A DNA stretch of 64,000 nt from an uncultured Aeromonadales bacterium. GTDB taxonomy: Bacteria > Pseudomonadota > Gammaproteobacteria > Enterobacterales > Succinivibrionaceae. How positions within the stretch are numbered: the first letter of the stretch is position 1; every line of letters starts with the position of its first letter. Position numbers and translations under genes: made by a program. The stretch spans positions 1 to 64,000 of the forward strand of contig CACYPI010000004.1 of NCBI GenBank assembly GCA_902776275.1. Reading direction: 5' to 3'. Of the stretch, positions 27,767-36,125 are shown piece by piece. Under the pieces are notes generated by a model, which saw only the letters and a program-made list of their open reading frames with translations, searched no databases and had not been told where the DNA came from.

Positions 27767-28843
27767 ATGAAATGCAATAAGTTCATCAAAGCGCTCATGC
27801 TGGCATCTTTCGCCTCAGCTATCGCCGCATCGACCGCCTTCGCAGCCGACTCGGTTCAAGGCAAGACCGTCGCTTTCATCCCCAAGCTCACCGGCAACGC
27901 CTTCTTCGAGTCGGCAAACGCCGGCGCGCAGGCCTATTCAAAGAAGGTCGGCTACACGGTCGAGTACATGGGCTCGCCCAACGCCTCGGTCGCCGACGAG
28001 GTCAACGTCATCAACCAGGCCGTCGCGCGCGGCGTCGATGCGATCTGCATTTCGTCTGTTGACGCCAGCGGCCTGAACAAGGCCCTCGACGGCGCCCAGA
28101 AGGACGGCGTCACCGTCGTGACCTGGGATTCGGATGTCGGCGACACCTCGAGGACCCTCATGGTCTCGCAGGGCACTCCGGACATCCTAGGCAAGATGCT
28201 GGTCGATATGGGCGTTGACGCGCTGCAAAAGCGCGGCGTCGATCCGAAGACCAAGGCCGTCAAGTACTGCTGGCACTACTCGCAGGCCACGGTCGCCGAC
28301 CAGAACTCCTGGCAGCGCGAGGGCGCCAAGTACATCAAGGAGCATTACCCCAACTGGGTGAATGTCGCCCCTGACAACTACTACTCCGAGCAGGATGCTG
28401 AGAAGGCCGTCTCCATCGGCGCCTCGATCCTCGAGGCCCACCCGGACATCGACCTCATCATCTGCAATGACTCGACCGCGCTGCCCGGCCAGCTGACCGC
28501 CGCGCAGAACAAGAAGCTCGACAAGAGCAAGATCACCATCACCGGCTTCGCCTCGCCGATGTCGATCAAGAACTTCGCGCACAGCGACATCATCGAGGAG
28601 TGGGGCCTGTGGGACTGCGGCCTGCAGGGCGCCATCGGCACCTATCTTGGCGCCTATCTTGCCGCCGGCAACAAGGTCAAGGTTGGCGATGAGATCGATC
28701 TCCCCGAGATCGGCAAGCTCAAGGTCCTGCCCAACGACTCGCTCGTGCCCGGCGCCAAGACCGCTGCCGAGAACAACGGCGTAGTGCTGCTCCCTGAGCG
28801 CCTGGTCTTCACTAAGGCAAACGTCGACAAGTACAACTTCTGA
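27767..28843 (+). CDS. lsrB: AI-2-binding periplasmic protein LsrB
   Basis: This is a 358-residue periplasmic protein; the ATG at 27767 has AGGAG before it and opens a signal peptide (MKCNKFIKALMLASFASAIA, ending AASTAFA). It has a type I binding fold. Residues that contact AI-2 in Salmonella LsrB can be matched: Lys40 (FIPKLTGN), Asp121 (WDSDVGD) and Asp178-Gln179 (VADQNSW). In the segment that normally reads Pro-Asp-Ala the protein has Asn234-Asp235-Ser236, so two of the six ligand residues appear changed. The conserved ending LLPERLVFTKANVDKYNF fits LsrB well. It is probably still an AI-2 receptor, but specificity may differ. Confidence 0.9.
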   Translation: MKCNKFIKALMLASFASAIAASTAFAADSVQGKTVAFIPKLTGNAFFESANAGAQAYSKKVGYTVEYMGSPNASVADEVNVINQAVARGVDAICISSVDASGLNKALDGAQKDGVTVVTWDSDVGDTSRTLMVSQGTPDILGKMLVDMGVDALQKRGVDPKTKAVKYCWHYSQATVADQNSWQREGAKYIKEHYPNWVNVAPDNYYSEQDAEKAVSIGASILEAHPDIDLIICNDSTALPGQLTAAQNKKLDKSKITITGFASPMSIKNFAHSDIIEEWGLWDCGLQGAIGTYLGAYLAAGNKVKVGDEIDLPEIGKLKVLPNDSLVPGAKTAAENNGVVLLPERLVFTKANVDKYNF

Positions 28844-28869
28844 TTTATTGGATTCACATCCGTCACCAC

Positions 28870-28897
28870 GGTTCCGCCAGGAAGGCGGAACCTTTTT
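28870..28897 (+). terminator. Terminator-like hairpin between lsrB and lsrF
   Basis: GGTTCCGCC and GGCGGAACC pair over five bases and are followed at once by TTTTT. The T-run is adjacent to the lsrF ribosome site GGAGG, so full termination would silence lsrF; partial read-through is expected. Confidence 0.8.
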
Positions 28898-28909
28898 GGA
28901 GGAAATAAA

Positions 28910-29797
28910 ATGGCTGATCTAGAAGGCCTCAAAGTTGCCCATGACTACCATACCGACGTGCCCTTTGCCAACAACAAGGGGTTCTACGTCAAAGGCGCCA
29001 ACTCCCTTGACTGGGGCATGAAAAAGCACCTTGCAAACATCTTCAGGCCCTCAAGCGGCAACACGGTCATGTTTGCATTCGACCACGGGTACTTCATGGG
29101 CTCCGTATCGGGCCTTGAGCGCCTGGATCTGCTGCTGCCCAAGCTCATGCCGTACATCGACGTCCTGATGTGCACCAGGGGCGCGCTGCGCACCTGCATC
29201 GATCCGGCCTGCCGCAAGCCGGTGGCGCTGCGCGCCACCTCCGGCTCGTCCATGGTCCAGGATGATCTCTCCCACGAGATCCTCGCCGTGGATGCTGAAG
29301 AGGCCGTTAGGCTCAACGCAGACTGCCTGGCCATCCAGACCTTCATCGGCGGCGACGGCCAGTTGAGCTCGCTTGACAACCTCGAGAAGGCCGTCAACAT
29401 CGGGCAGCGCTACTCGATCCCCATCCTGGGCGTCGTCGCAGTCGGCAAGCAGATGGAGCGCACCCCCAAGTTCTTCAAGCTCGCCACCAGGATGCTGGCC
29501 GAGCTGGGAGCGAACCTGGTCAAAACCTACTACTGCGAGGATTTCGACGAAGTCGTCGCCGCCTGCCCGGTGCCGATCGTCGTCGCCGGCGGCAAGAAGT
29601 TGCCTGAAAAGGATGCGCTCAAGCTCGCCTACGATTCGATCTCCCACGGCGCGCATGGCGTCGACATGGGTCGCAACATCTTCCAGAGCCAGCACAGCGT
29701 CGAGATGTGCAAGGCGGTCAACAAGATCGTCCACTCGGGCTTCACTGACAAGGAAGCCTATGAGTTCTACGAGGATCTCGTAAACAAGAAGGCCTGA
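28910..29797 (+). CDS. lsrF: Phospho-AI-2 thiolase LsrF
   Basis: This 295-residue aldolase-fold enzyme transfers an acetyl group from 3-hydroxy-5-phosphonooxypentane-2,4-dione to CoA, giving dihydroxyacetone phosphate and acetyl-CoA at the end of AI-2 breakdown. It is closely similar to E. coli LsrF: MFAFDHGYFMG, ATSGSSMVQDDLSHE, the catalytic-lysine motif LVKTYYCEDF, CPVPIVVAGGKKLPE and GVDMGRNIFQS. GGAGG precedes the start. It closes the lsrACDBF operon; no lsrG follows. Confidence 0.94.
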   Translation: MADLEGLKVAHDYHTDVPFANNKGFYVKGANSLDWGMKKHLANIFRPSSGNTVMFAFDHGYFMGSVSGLERLDLLLPKLMPYIDVLMCTRGALRTCIDPACRKPVALRATSGSSMVQDDLSHEILAVDAEEAVRLNADCLAIQTFIGGDGQLSSLDNLEKAVNIGQRYSIPILGVVAVGKQMERTPKFFKLATRMLAELGANLVKTYYCEDFDEVVAACPVPIVVAGGKKLPEKDALKLAYDSISHGAHGVDMGRNIFQSQHSVEMCKAVNKIVHSGFTDKEAYEFYEDLVNKKA

Positions 29798-29840
29798 GCC
29801 TCCATTCCTTTTTACGAATGTCTGAAACTACCCTTTATGG

Positions 29841-29864
29841 CCCGCGCATGCGGGTCTTTTTTTT
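29841..29864 (+). terminator. Terminator of the lsrACDBF operon
   Basis: CCCGC and GCGGG flank a four-base loop and are followed by TCTTTTTTTT. Confidence 0.85.
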
Positions 29865-30150
29865 AATGGCGCATGCAGGCAGGCGATTTTAGGCATCTTC
29901 CATTTGATCAGGCTCCACAGTGCCAAATGCTTGTGGATAAGCGCCCTGATGCATCAAAAGGGGAGGAAATCGAAAGCCGCGCGGGGATGCGGTGCTGTTT
30001 CATCCAGGCGGGTGAGAGAGCCAAAATGAGCGCCCTTGAGGCTCACTGCCCATGCCTCTTGGCATGGGCAGGATGGCTATGGAATGGCTGGATGACTTTG
30101 CAACGGCCTCTGCGCACGAGGTGGGAATCTGGATGCGCAGGAACGATTGG
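29865..30150. other. Intergenic region with a perfect 10-bp hairpin
   Basis: No gene is seen. At 30047-30070, TGCCCATGCC and GGCATGGGCA form a perfect stem with a TCTT loop. No T-run follows on either strand, so it is not a typical terminator. It lies about 80 bases downstream of the LacI gene and could protect that transcript's end. Confidence 0.45.
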
Positions 30151-31152
30151 CTACCTGTCGATGAAGGTGACCTTCTCGATGAGCTGGAGCTTCTTGGGAT
30201 CCTCGCCGTCGATGAGCTTCAAGAGCCCTTGGGCGAGCTTGATGCCCACGCCCATGAAGTCCTGCCTGAGCCCCGGAACCGGAGGCACGAACTGGGTTGC
30301 CAGCGCGCAGGTCTCGAGGCAGATGATCTTGACGTCCTTGCCGACCACCAGGCCGTTGTCGGTGGCGCCTGCGATGAAGCCCAGCGCCGAGAGGGCTGAG
30401 CCGCAGAACAGGCCGTCCGGGTAGTCCTCCTGCGCGAAGATCTTGCGGGCGAAGGCGCGGTAGTCGTTGGCGTAGGAGTCGTAGATGAGGCAGTCGTCGT
30501 TGAAGGCGAAGCCGTACTCCATGGCCGCGCGCTTGACCCCGTAGTACTTGTGCCACACGTAGGTGTAGTCCTTGACTGCGGTGACCATGCGGATGCGCTT
30601 GCATCCCTGCTTGTAGAGGTACTCGACGGCGCGGAAGCCGGCGTCGTAGTTGTCGATGTCCACGAAGGCGTGGTCCACCGACATCTCGGTCTGCCCGAAC
30701 GAGATGAACGGGAAGTGGCGCTCGTGGAGGTAGGTCACGCGCGGATCGTTGGGCTTGGTGTTGTTGAAGATGATCCCGCCTGCGAGGTTCGACTCGACCA
30801 CGTACTTGATGGGCTCGAGCGGATCCTGCGAGTCCCCGATGGGCACTACCGACATGTGGTAGGGGGTGTTCTCAAGGCCCCGCGTCACGCCGGAGAGCAG
30901 CGAAAGCGAACCGATGTCGCCAACGATGTCGGTCTTCTTCATCATCGGGATGACGCAGCAGATGTTGTAGTTGCGTCCGGTGCGCAAGCCAAGGCCCTGG
31001 AGGTTGGGGGCGTAGCCGAGCTTGCGCGCCGCCTCCCTAACCTTTTCCTTGGTGGGTTCCTTGACGTCGTCGCCGTTTTTCAGCGCCCTTGAAACAGTTG
31101 TTACCGAAAGCCCCGTGTATTCGGCAATAGTCTTTAGTGTCGTATGAGCCAT
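30151..31152 (-). CDS. LacI-family transcriptional regulator
   Basis: This regulator has 333 residues when started at the ATG at 31152 (AGGAG upstream; an in-frame start 33 bases earlier adds a non-homologous tail). The N-terminus has the LacI helix-turn-helix (LKTIAEYTGLSVTTVSRALK) and hinge (AARKLGYAPNLQGLGL), and a periplasmic-binding-protein-like effector domain follows with GLFCGSALSALGFIAGATDN near the C-terminus. It is divergent from a broken phosphomannomutase gene whose leader carries GTAACGTTACGATT; the same box is upstream of the mannanase and solute-binding genes at 49.8-50.1 kb. It is a good candidate repressor of that regulon. It might instead act on TTGCGCAA boxes at 33.4-33.5 kb. 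Confidence 0.92.
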   Translation of the reverse strand: MAHTTLKTIAEYTGLSVTTVSRALKNGDDVKEPTKEKVREAARKLGYAPNLQGLGLRTGRNYNICCVIPMMKKTDIVGDIGSLSLLSGVTRGLENTPYHMSVVPIGDSQDPLEPIKYVVESNLAGGIIFNNTKPNDPRVTYLHERHFPFISFGQTEMSVDHAFVDIDNYDAGFRAVEYLYKQGCKRIRMVTAVKDYTYVWHKYYGVKRAAMEYGFAFNDDCLIYDSYANDYRAFARKIFAQEDYPDGLFCGSALSALGFIAGATDNGLVVGKDVKIICLETCALATQFVPPVPGLRQDFMGVGIKLAQGLLKLIDGEDPKKLQLIEKVTFIDR

Positions 31153-31546
31153 TGCAGGAGACTCCTGATCCTGTCTGTTTTTCACTTATTCTTGTTATAC
31201 CTGAAATTTATCTCATGAAAAATTAGAAGAGAATTAGCAGTTGCGTTTTTTTTTGCGTAAAAAAGCGTTATATGCGACGTTTTTGTGCCAGATTCCAATA
31301 TGTTGGATGAGGAAAAATTACAATAAATGACTGAAATTGCGTTTTTTACGATTATACCCAAACGATAGCATTTTTGTTTCATATGCTTCATGACTAACTA
31401 CTTTTCAGCAGGTCAGATAGTTCAAGTAAGCGCTTACATTTGATATTTGATCACGATCACACAATAACGATATTTAAAAACAAATCTTGCAAATACAATA
31501 CAGTGTTCATAAAAAGGTAACGTTACGATTTTAGAGGGGCGACACA
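31153..31546. promoter_or_regulatory. Divergent control region with a LacI-type operator
   Basis: A very AT-rich stretch lies between the LacI gene and the phosphomannomutase remnant. The clear element is GGTAACGTTACGATTT at 31516-31531, an inverted repeat centred on AACGTT, about 20 bases before AGAGGGG and the start codon. TTGCAA at about 31486 may be the -35 of the promoter this operator would block. A TGATCACGATCACA stretch near 31448 looks CRP-like. Confidence 0.6.
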
Positions 31547-32230
31547 ATGCCAAAATACGGAGTCAGCTCCTTCAAGGCCTACGACATCCGCGGCGTGGTT
31601 CCCGATGAACTCAACGCTGCCATCGCCTACCGGATCGGCCGGGCTTTCGCGCAATACGTGAAGGCCGGCAGGGTGGTCGTCGGGCACGACATCAGGCTCT
31701 CGTCGCCTGAGCTTTCAGAGGCGGTCATGCGCGGCTTTGCCGAGGGCGGCGTTTCCGATGTCATCGACATCGGCATGTGCGGCACCGAGATGATCTACTT
31801 CGCCACCCCGCACTTCGACGCCGACGGCGGCATCATGATCACCGCCTCCCACAACCCCAAGCAGTACAACGGCATGAAGTTCGTGCGCCGCGGCAGCGTC
31901 CCCATCAGCGGCGACACAGGTCCCAACGACATTCGCGATCTGGTCGCCTCGGCGGAGTTCAGTCCCGCTTCCGACGAGGACGCCTGAAAGTCTGGGGTCA
32001 GGCGCGAGGACGTGTACGCTGACTACGCCAGGCACATCGCATCTTTCCTCGACCTCAAGTCGCTCAAGCCCTTGAAGATCGTCTGCAACACCGGCAACGG
32101 CATCGGAGGCAGGATGGCCGAGGCCATCGCAAAATACCTCCTGTTTGACATTGTGAAGCTCAACTTCGAGCCCGACGGGAACTTCCCAAACGGCGTGCCC
32201 AACCCGCTCTTGCCTGAGAACCGCGAGGCC
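31547..32230 (+). pseudogene. Phosphomannomutase/phosphoglucomutase, broken
   Basis: This is the N-terminal half of an alpha-D-phosphohexomutase (ManB/CpsG type), which interconverts mannose 6- and 1-phosphates. Motifs are FKAYDIRGVVPDELN, VVVGHDIRLSS, the active-site serine loop GIMITASHNPKQYNGMK, IVCNTGNGIGG and EPDGNFPNGVPNPLLPENRE. The reading frame is interrupted by an in-frame TGA at 31985 just before RREDVYADYARHI. Homology ends at about 32230, where a transposase remnant begins, so the metal-binding DGDGDR region and the C-terminal domains are lost. The gene lies behind an operator matching those of the mannanase and binding protein, suggesting a former role in mannose use. Confidence 0.82.
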
Positions 32231-32747
32231 GCCTCCTTCGAGCCTTTCTTCCACGTGCGCAACTCCGGCAATGCCGCAGGCTTTGAGTATGAGGAAGACA
32301 TCGAGGCATTCAATGACGCGATGCACATGTGCGGCGCCTGCGCCTTGTTCACCACGATGAAGGACTGGCCGGATGACTACCTACTCTCCTCCTATCGCAG
32401 CAAGGATCAGCTGGAGATTGAGTTCGACACGTCGCGCGGCAGCTTACTTAAGCATGGTTAATCTTCAGAAGCCCGGCCAGGACAGCCCGGTTGAAAACGA
32501 GCAGATGGCGATGTTCGTGGCGCTCTGCCTGAGGTTCTGCTTCAAGAGGGAGCTTTCACATTGGCACCCGGACGAGCTTTGCATCGAGGAGGCGTACGCA
32601 GAGCTGTCAAAGCTTCCGTTTTCAAGGGAAGGCGGGCATTGGGCGCCTGCGCAGGAGCCCAATGAGCTCCAGAAGGAACTCTTGAAGGCGCTAGGGCTGG
32701 ACGACGGGTGCTTGCAGGAGCTCGACCACTACTTGGGGCTAGGCTAG
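32231..32747 (+). mobile_element. Degenerate IS4/IS1634-like transposase fragment
   Basis: After the phosphomannomutase break, the frame reads CGACALFTTMKDWPDDYLLS and YRSKDQLEIEFD, resembling the Y-x-x-x-D-x-(I/V)-E-x-x-F-D motif around the last catalytic glutamate of IS4/IS1634-group transposases. It stops at 32461. A second piece in another frame reads ENEQMAMFVALCLRFCFKRE, then SIEEAL-like CIEEAYAELSKLP and QKELLKALGL, typical of the C-terminal end of such transposases, ending at 32747. Terminal inverted repeats and the N-terminal half are not visible. It is an inactive remnant, and the family assignment is tentative. Confidence 0.6.
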
Positions 32748-32814
32748 AAAGGCCTGTCTGAAAGAACAGGCGCGGCATTGGCCGCACCTGCTTTGCAAGT
32801 GCCTGGATTTCCCT

Positions 32815-33297
32815 CTACAGCACTATCTCAACCTGATCCTCACTCTTGTACTCGACGACCACGCAGTCGCGCTTGTAGGTGCGCTCGGGCAGGCCGATGA
32901 GGATATGGGCCTGCTTTTCATGGACCGGGTACGAGCACATGTGGAAGACGCCCGGCTTGATGGCGACCAGGGTTCCGCGCGGGACGATGAAGGCCTCCAT
33001 GTCCTGGGGGTGCGGATCCGAGGATGCCGTGGTCACGTGGATCACCACGTCGTCGTCGAGGCACAGCGAGAGCTCGCCGGTATCGTCGTGGTACTCGTCC
33101 TTGTCGATGATCATGCGCTCAGGCTTGTCCACCACGAGCGGAGAATAGGCCATCGGCATGACTCCTGACACCGGGAAGATCAGGTGATCGTGGTAGAAGC
33201 CGCCTAAGTGCTGCCCGCTGGGGTGCAGCAGGTCAACGTACTCTCCGTACTGGGCGAATTTCACAGGGTCAAGCTCTTGCGCTTTCACGGTCTTCAT
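32815..33297 (-). CDS. Ureidoglycolate lyase-like (AllA-fold) protein
   Basis: This is a 160-residue cupin-fold protein, the same length as E. coli AllA. The ATG at 33297 has AGGAG; a longer frame adds 44 unrelated residues. Recognisable segments are LDPVKFAQYGEYVDLL near the start, HPQDMEAFIVPRGTLVAIKP and GVFHMCSYPVHEKQAHILIG, which match the G-x-x-x-F-x-P and P-G-x-W/F-H pattern of the family. No other ureide genes are nearby, so allantoin use is not supported. It is divergent from a sugar ABC transporter with dihydroxyacetone kinase-like genes and may act on an intermediate of that pathway. Confidence 0.7.
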   Translation of the reverse strand: MKTVKAQELDPVKFAQYGEYVDLLHPSGQHLGGFYHDHLIFPVSGVMPMAYSPLVVDKPERMIIDKDEYHDDTGELSLCLDDDVVIHVTTASSDPHPQDMEAFIVPRGTLVAIKPGVFHMCSYPVHEKQAHILIGLPERTYKRDCVVVEYKSEDQVEIVL

Positions 33298-33403
33298 TTC
33301 ATGTCTCCTTGTTTGTTTTTGCGTCTGCCAAGGCGGCTTTGCCTTTGCAACAGCCCTTCCTATAAGGCAGATACAAGCATCTTGCATCAACACAGCCCTT
33401 AGA

Positions 33404-33514
33404 ATTGCGCAAATGTAGATCCGTGTCAAACTTCAAACGCTTTTCTTCCCGAATATTTGCTTTGCATAACAAAACATAAAACTCGTCTTACATCTGTTTG
33501 CGCGATTGCGCAAT
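33404..33514. promoter_or_regulatory. Two TTGCGCAA boxes in a divergent promoter region
   Basis: ATTGCGCAAA at 33404-33413 and ATTGCGCAAT at 33505-33514 lie about 100 bases apart between the AllA-like gene and the ABC transporter operon. The second is a perfect ten-base palindrome 38 bases before the start of the binding-protein gene. Two copies with a central CG suggest an operator pair for a LacI-like repressor; the regulator is not identified. Confidence 0.5.
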
Positions 33515-33551
33515 TATGAGTCTGCTGTCTTATAGCTTTGGAGGTTTCCAT

Positions 33552-34547
33552 ATGAAGAAAGGCTTACTCGTTAGCGCTGTCGCTTTTGGCATTTGCATGT
33601 GCGCGGCAACCGCTTTCCCCACGGCGGCATCTGCTGCTGATGCCCAGTACACAATCGCGGGCGTCGGCAAGGACAGGACCCCCTGGTTCATCCGCCACAG
33701 CGCCGGCGTGATGCAGGGAGCCAAGGAAAACAACATGAAGGGCGTCTACTCGGCAGCTCCTACCGCCGACGAGGCCCAGCAGGTCCGCATCATCGAGGAC
33801 TTCATCGCCAAGGGCGTGAACGCTCTGCTCGTTGTCCCGAACAACGCCAAGTCGCTTGAGCCTTCCTTCAAGAAAGCCCAGGAGAAGGGCATCGCGGTTG
33901 TGACCCAGGAGTCCCCTGATCAGGTCAATGCCGACTACGACGTCGAGATGCTCGACAACACCAAGTTCGGCGAGCTGATGATGGACGAGCTGGTCAAGTA
34001 CTCCAAGGGCAAGGCCGGCTCCTACGCCATCTACGTCGGCTCCCTGACCGTCCCTGCCCACAACAAGTGGGCTGATGCGGCCATCGCCAAGCAGAAGGCC
34101 AAGTACCCTCAGCTCAAGTTCATCAACAAGTACCCGGTGTCCGAGGATCGCAACGCCTCCCGCCAAACTGCGCTTGACCTGCTCAAGACCTACCCTGATC
34201 TGGTCGGCATCATCTGCATGGGCTCCGAGGGCGCCCCTGGCGTCGCCAAGGCCCTGAAGGAGAAGAAGCTCAAGAACAAGATCGTTGTCCTGGGCGTCAC
34301 CACTCCTAACGTCGGCAGGAAGGACATCAAGGCCGGCTACATGACCGAGGGCCTGCTCTGGGATCCTGCCCAGGCCGCCCGCGTCCAGGCTTACATCGCC
34401 AAGATGGTCCTCGACGGCAAGAAGGATCAGATCAAGCCGGGCTTCGAGGTTCCGGGCTTCGGCAAGCCTGAGATCAAGGGCAACACCCTGATCTTCGACC
34501 AGCCGCTGCAGGTCACCATCGACAACGTCGACAAGCTTGACTTCTAA
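33552..34547 (+). CDS. Sugar ABC transporter periplasmic binding protein (LsrB/RhaS-like)
   Basis: This is a 331-residue type I binding protein. The ATG at 33552 follows GGAGG and opens a signal peptide (MKKGLLVSAVAFGICMCAAT, ending TAASAA). The body includes TIAGVGKDRTPWFIRHSAGV, IIEDFIAKGVNALLVVPNNA, YVGSLTVPAHNKWADAA and GIICMGSEGAPGVAKALKEK. It belongs to the ribose/rhamnose/AI-2 receptor group, but the AI-2 ligand residues of LsrB are not evident. The downstream kinases suggest that the ligand is a short ketose or polyol. A hairpin separates it from the ATPase gene. Confidence 0.9.
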   Translation: MKKGLLVSAVAFGICMCAATAFPTAASAADAQYTIAGVGKDRTPWFIRHSAGVMQGAKENNMKGVYSAAPTADEAQQVRIIEDFIAKGVNALLVVPNNAKSLEPSFKKAQEKGIAVVTQESPDQVNADYDVEMLDNTKFGELMMDELVKYSKGKAGSYAIYVGSLTVPAHNKWADAAIAKQKAKYPQLKFINKYPVSEDRNASRQTALDLLKTYPDLVGIICMGSEGAPGVAKALKEKKLKNKIVVLGVTTPNVGRKDIKAGYMTEGLLWDPAQAARVQAYIAKMVLDGKKDQIKPGFEVPGFGKPEIKGNTLIFDQPLQVTIDNVDKLDF

Positions 34548-34581
34548 AAAATCGCAATAACAAGATCCTGAAAAGGGCAGG

Positions 34582-34613
34582 ATGCCGCCTGGTCGAAGCC
34601 CGGCGGCATTTTT
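34582..34613 (+). terminator. Hairpin after the sugar-binding protein gene
   Basis: ATGCCGCC and GGCGGCAT form a stem with a 12-base loop, followed by TTTTTC. It lies 35 bases after the binding-protein stop and just before the ATPase ribosome site, so it is a probable attenuator. Confidence 0.75.
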
Positions 34614-34628
34614 CATGAAGGAAGACCC

Positions 34629-36110
34629 ATGCTACTTAAAGCTTCGCAGATCACTAAAAGGTATGGAGGCGTCACCGCCCTCGACCATGTCGACTTCGAC
34701 ATGGAGAAGGGCGAGATCCACGGCCTGGCGGGAGTCAACGGGTGCGGCAAATCGACGCTGATGAAGATCATCGCAGGCGCCGAGCACCAAACCTCCGGCA
34801 AAATCTACATCGATGACGAGGAAAAGCCGCCGTACTCCCCGGCCCAGGCCATGAAGTACGGCATAGGCATCATCTACCAGGATTTATCGCTGTTCCCGAA
34901 TCTCTCGGTGTTCGAGAACATCTACTTAAGCCGCGTCCTGGCCTCAGGCAGCAAGACTGTCCGCAGCGCCCAGTACCGCGCGGGCGTCGAGGAGATCATC
35001 AAGGAGCTCGGCATCGAGCTCGACCTCGACGCGACGCTCGACGAGCTCCCGATTGCCAAGCAGCAGCTCGTGGCGATCATCAGGGCGCTGTTCAACAAGA
35101 CGCGCCTCATCATCCTCGATGAGCCCACCACGGCCCTCACTACGCAGGAGATCGAGCACCTCTTCGGGATCTTGAAGACCCTGAAGGCAAAGGGCGTGTC
35201 ATTCGTCTTCATCACCCACAAGCTCACCGAGCTCAAAGAAGTGTGCGACCGCGTGACCGTTTTCAAGGACGGCCATCTCATCGGCACCTACAAGAACGAC
35301 GAGACGCTAACCATCGGTGCCATCGAAAAGGCGATGCTCGGCAAGGAGCTCACCTACAAGCACTATGACTCCAACTCGAACCCGGACAAGGTCCTGCTCG
35401 AAGTCTCCCACCTCTCCAAGAAGAACAACTTCAAGGACATCAGCCTCACGCTCCATGAAGGCGAGGTTCTGGGGATCGCAGGCCAGCTGGGCTCGGGGCG
35501 CACCGAGCTTGCCAAGGCGCTGTTCGGCGCCGAGCCTGCCGACAGCGGCACCATCAAGGTCGATGGCAAGGAGGTTGACTGCTCGTCGATCCACTCCTCC
35601 GTCGAGTCCGGATTCGCCTACGTCCCTGAGGACCGCCTGGCACTGGGCCTCGTGCTTGCGCAATCGATCCGCCGCAACGCAACCATCTGCTCGCTAAAGC
35701 GCCTCTCAGGGCTCTTCGGCGTCTTGAACCTCAAGCTCTACAAGGAGCTGGCTTTAAGACTGCTCGACGAGCTCAAGGTCAAGTACGGCCTGGTCTCACA
35801 GCCGATCTCCTCGCTTTCAGGCGGCAACCAGCAGAAGGTCGTGATCGCCAAGTGGCTGGCCATCAACCCCAGGATCCTGATCCTCGACAGCCCGACCGTG
35901 GGCATCGACGTAGGAGCCAAGAGCGGCATCTACGACACGGTGCACGAGAAGGCCAAGGAAGGCATGGGCTTCGTCTTCATCTCCGACGAGCTGCCCGAGC
36001 TCCTGTCAAACTGCGACCGCATCGCCGTGATGTCGCATGGCCGCATAACTGCCGTGTGCAACACCTCGGATCTCACCGAGGAAAAGCTGCAGCAGATCAT
36101 CGCGCAGTAG
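34629..36110 (+). CDS. Sugar ABC transporter ATPase (double domain)
   Basis: This is a 493-residue tandem ATPase of the ribose-type importer family. Domain 1 has Walker A GVNGCGKSTLMKIIAG, ELPIAKQQLVAIIRALFN at the signature position and Walker B LIILDEPTTALT. Domain 2 has GQLGSGRTELAKALFG, the signature LSGGNQQKVVIAKWL and LILDSPTVGIDVG. In the second Walker B the usual Asp-Glu is Asp-Ser, so this site is probably catalytically weak. It is followed by two permeases. Confidence 0.92.
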   Translation: MLLKASQITKRYGGVTALDHVDFDMEKGEIHGLAGVNGCGKSTLMKIIAGAEHQTSGKIYIDDEEKPPYSPAQAMKYGIGIIYQDLSLFPNLSVFENIYLSRVLASGSKTVRSAQYRAGVEEIIKELGIELDLDATLDELPIAKQQLVAIIRALFNKTRLIILDEPTTALTTQEIEHLFGILKTLKAKGVSFVFITHKLTELKEVCDRVTVFKDGHLIGTYKNDETLTIGAIEKAMLGKELTYKHYDSNSNPDKVLLEVSHLSKKNNFKDISLTLHEGEVLGIAGQLGSGRTELAKALFGAEPADSGTIKVDGKEVDCSSIHSSVESGFAYVPEDRLALGLVLAQSIRRNATICSLKRLSGLFGVLNLKLYKELALRLLDELKVKYGLVSQPISSLSGGNQQKVVIAKWLAINPRILILDSPTVGIDVGAKSGIYDTVHEKAKEGMGFVFISDELPELLSNCDRIAVMSHGRITAVCNTSDLTEEKLQQIIAQ

Positions 36111-36125
36111 TGGAGGCTTAGGACA

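Noticed and set aside
31985-31987. Selenocysteine at the TGA in the phosphomannomutase
   Set aside because: The position is not a known catalytic cysteine site, no clear SECIS-like stem was noticed just downstream, and the gene is truncated anyway.
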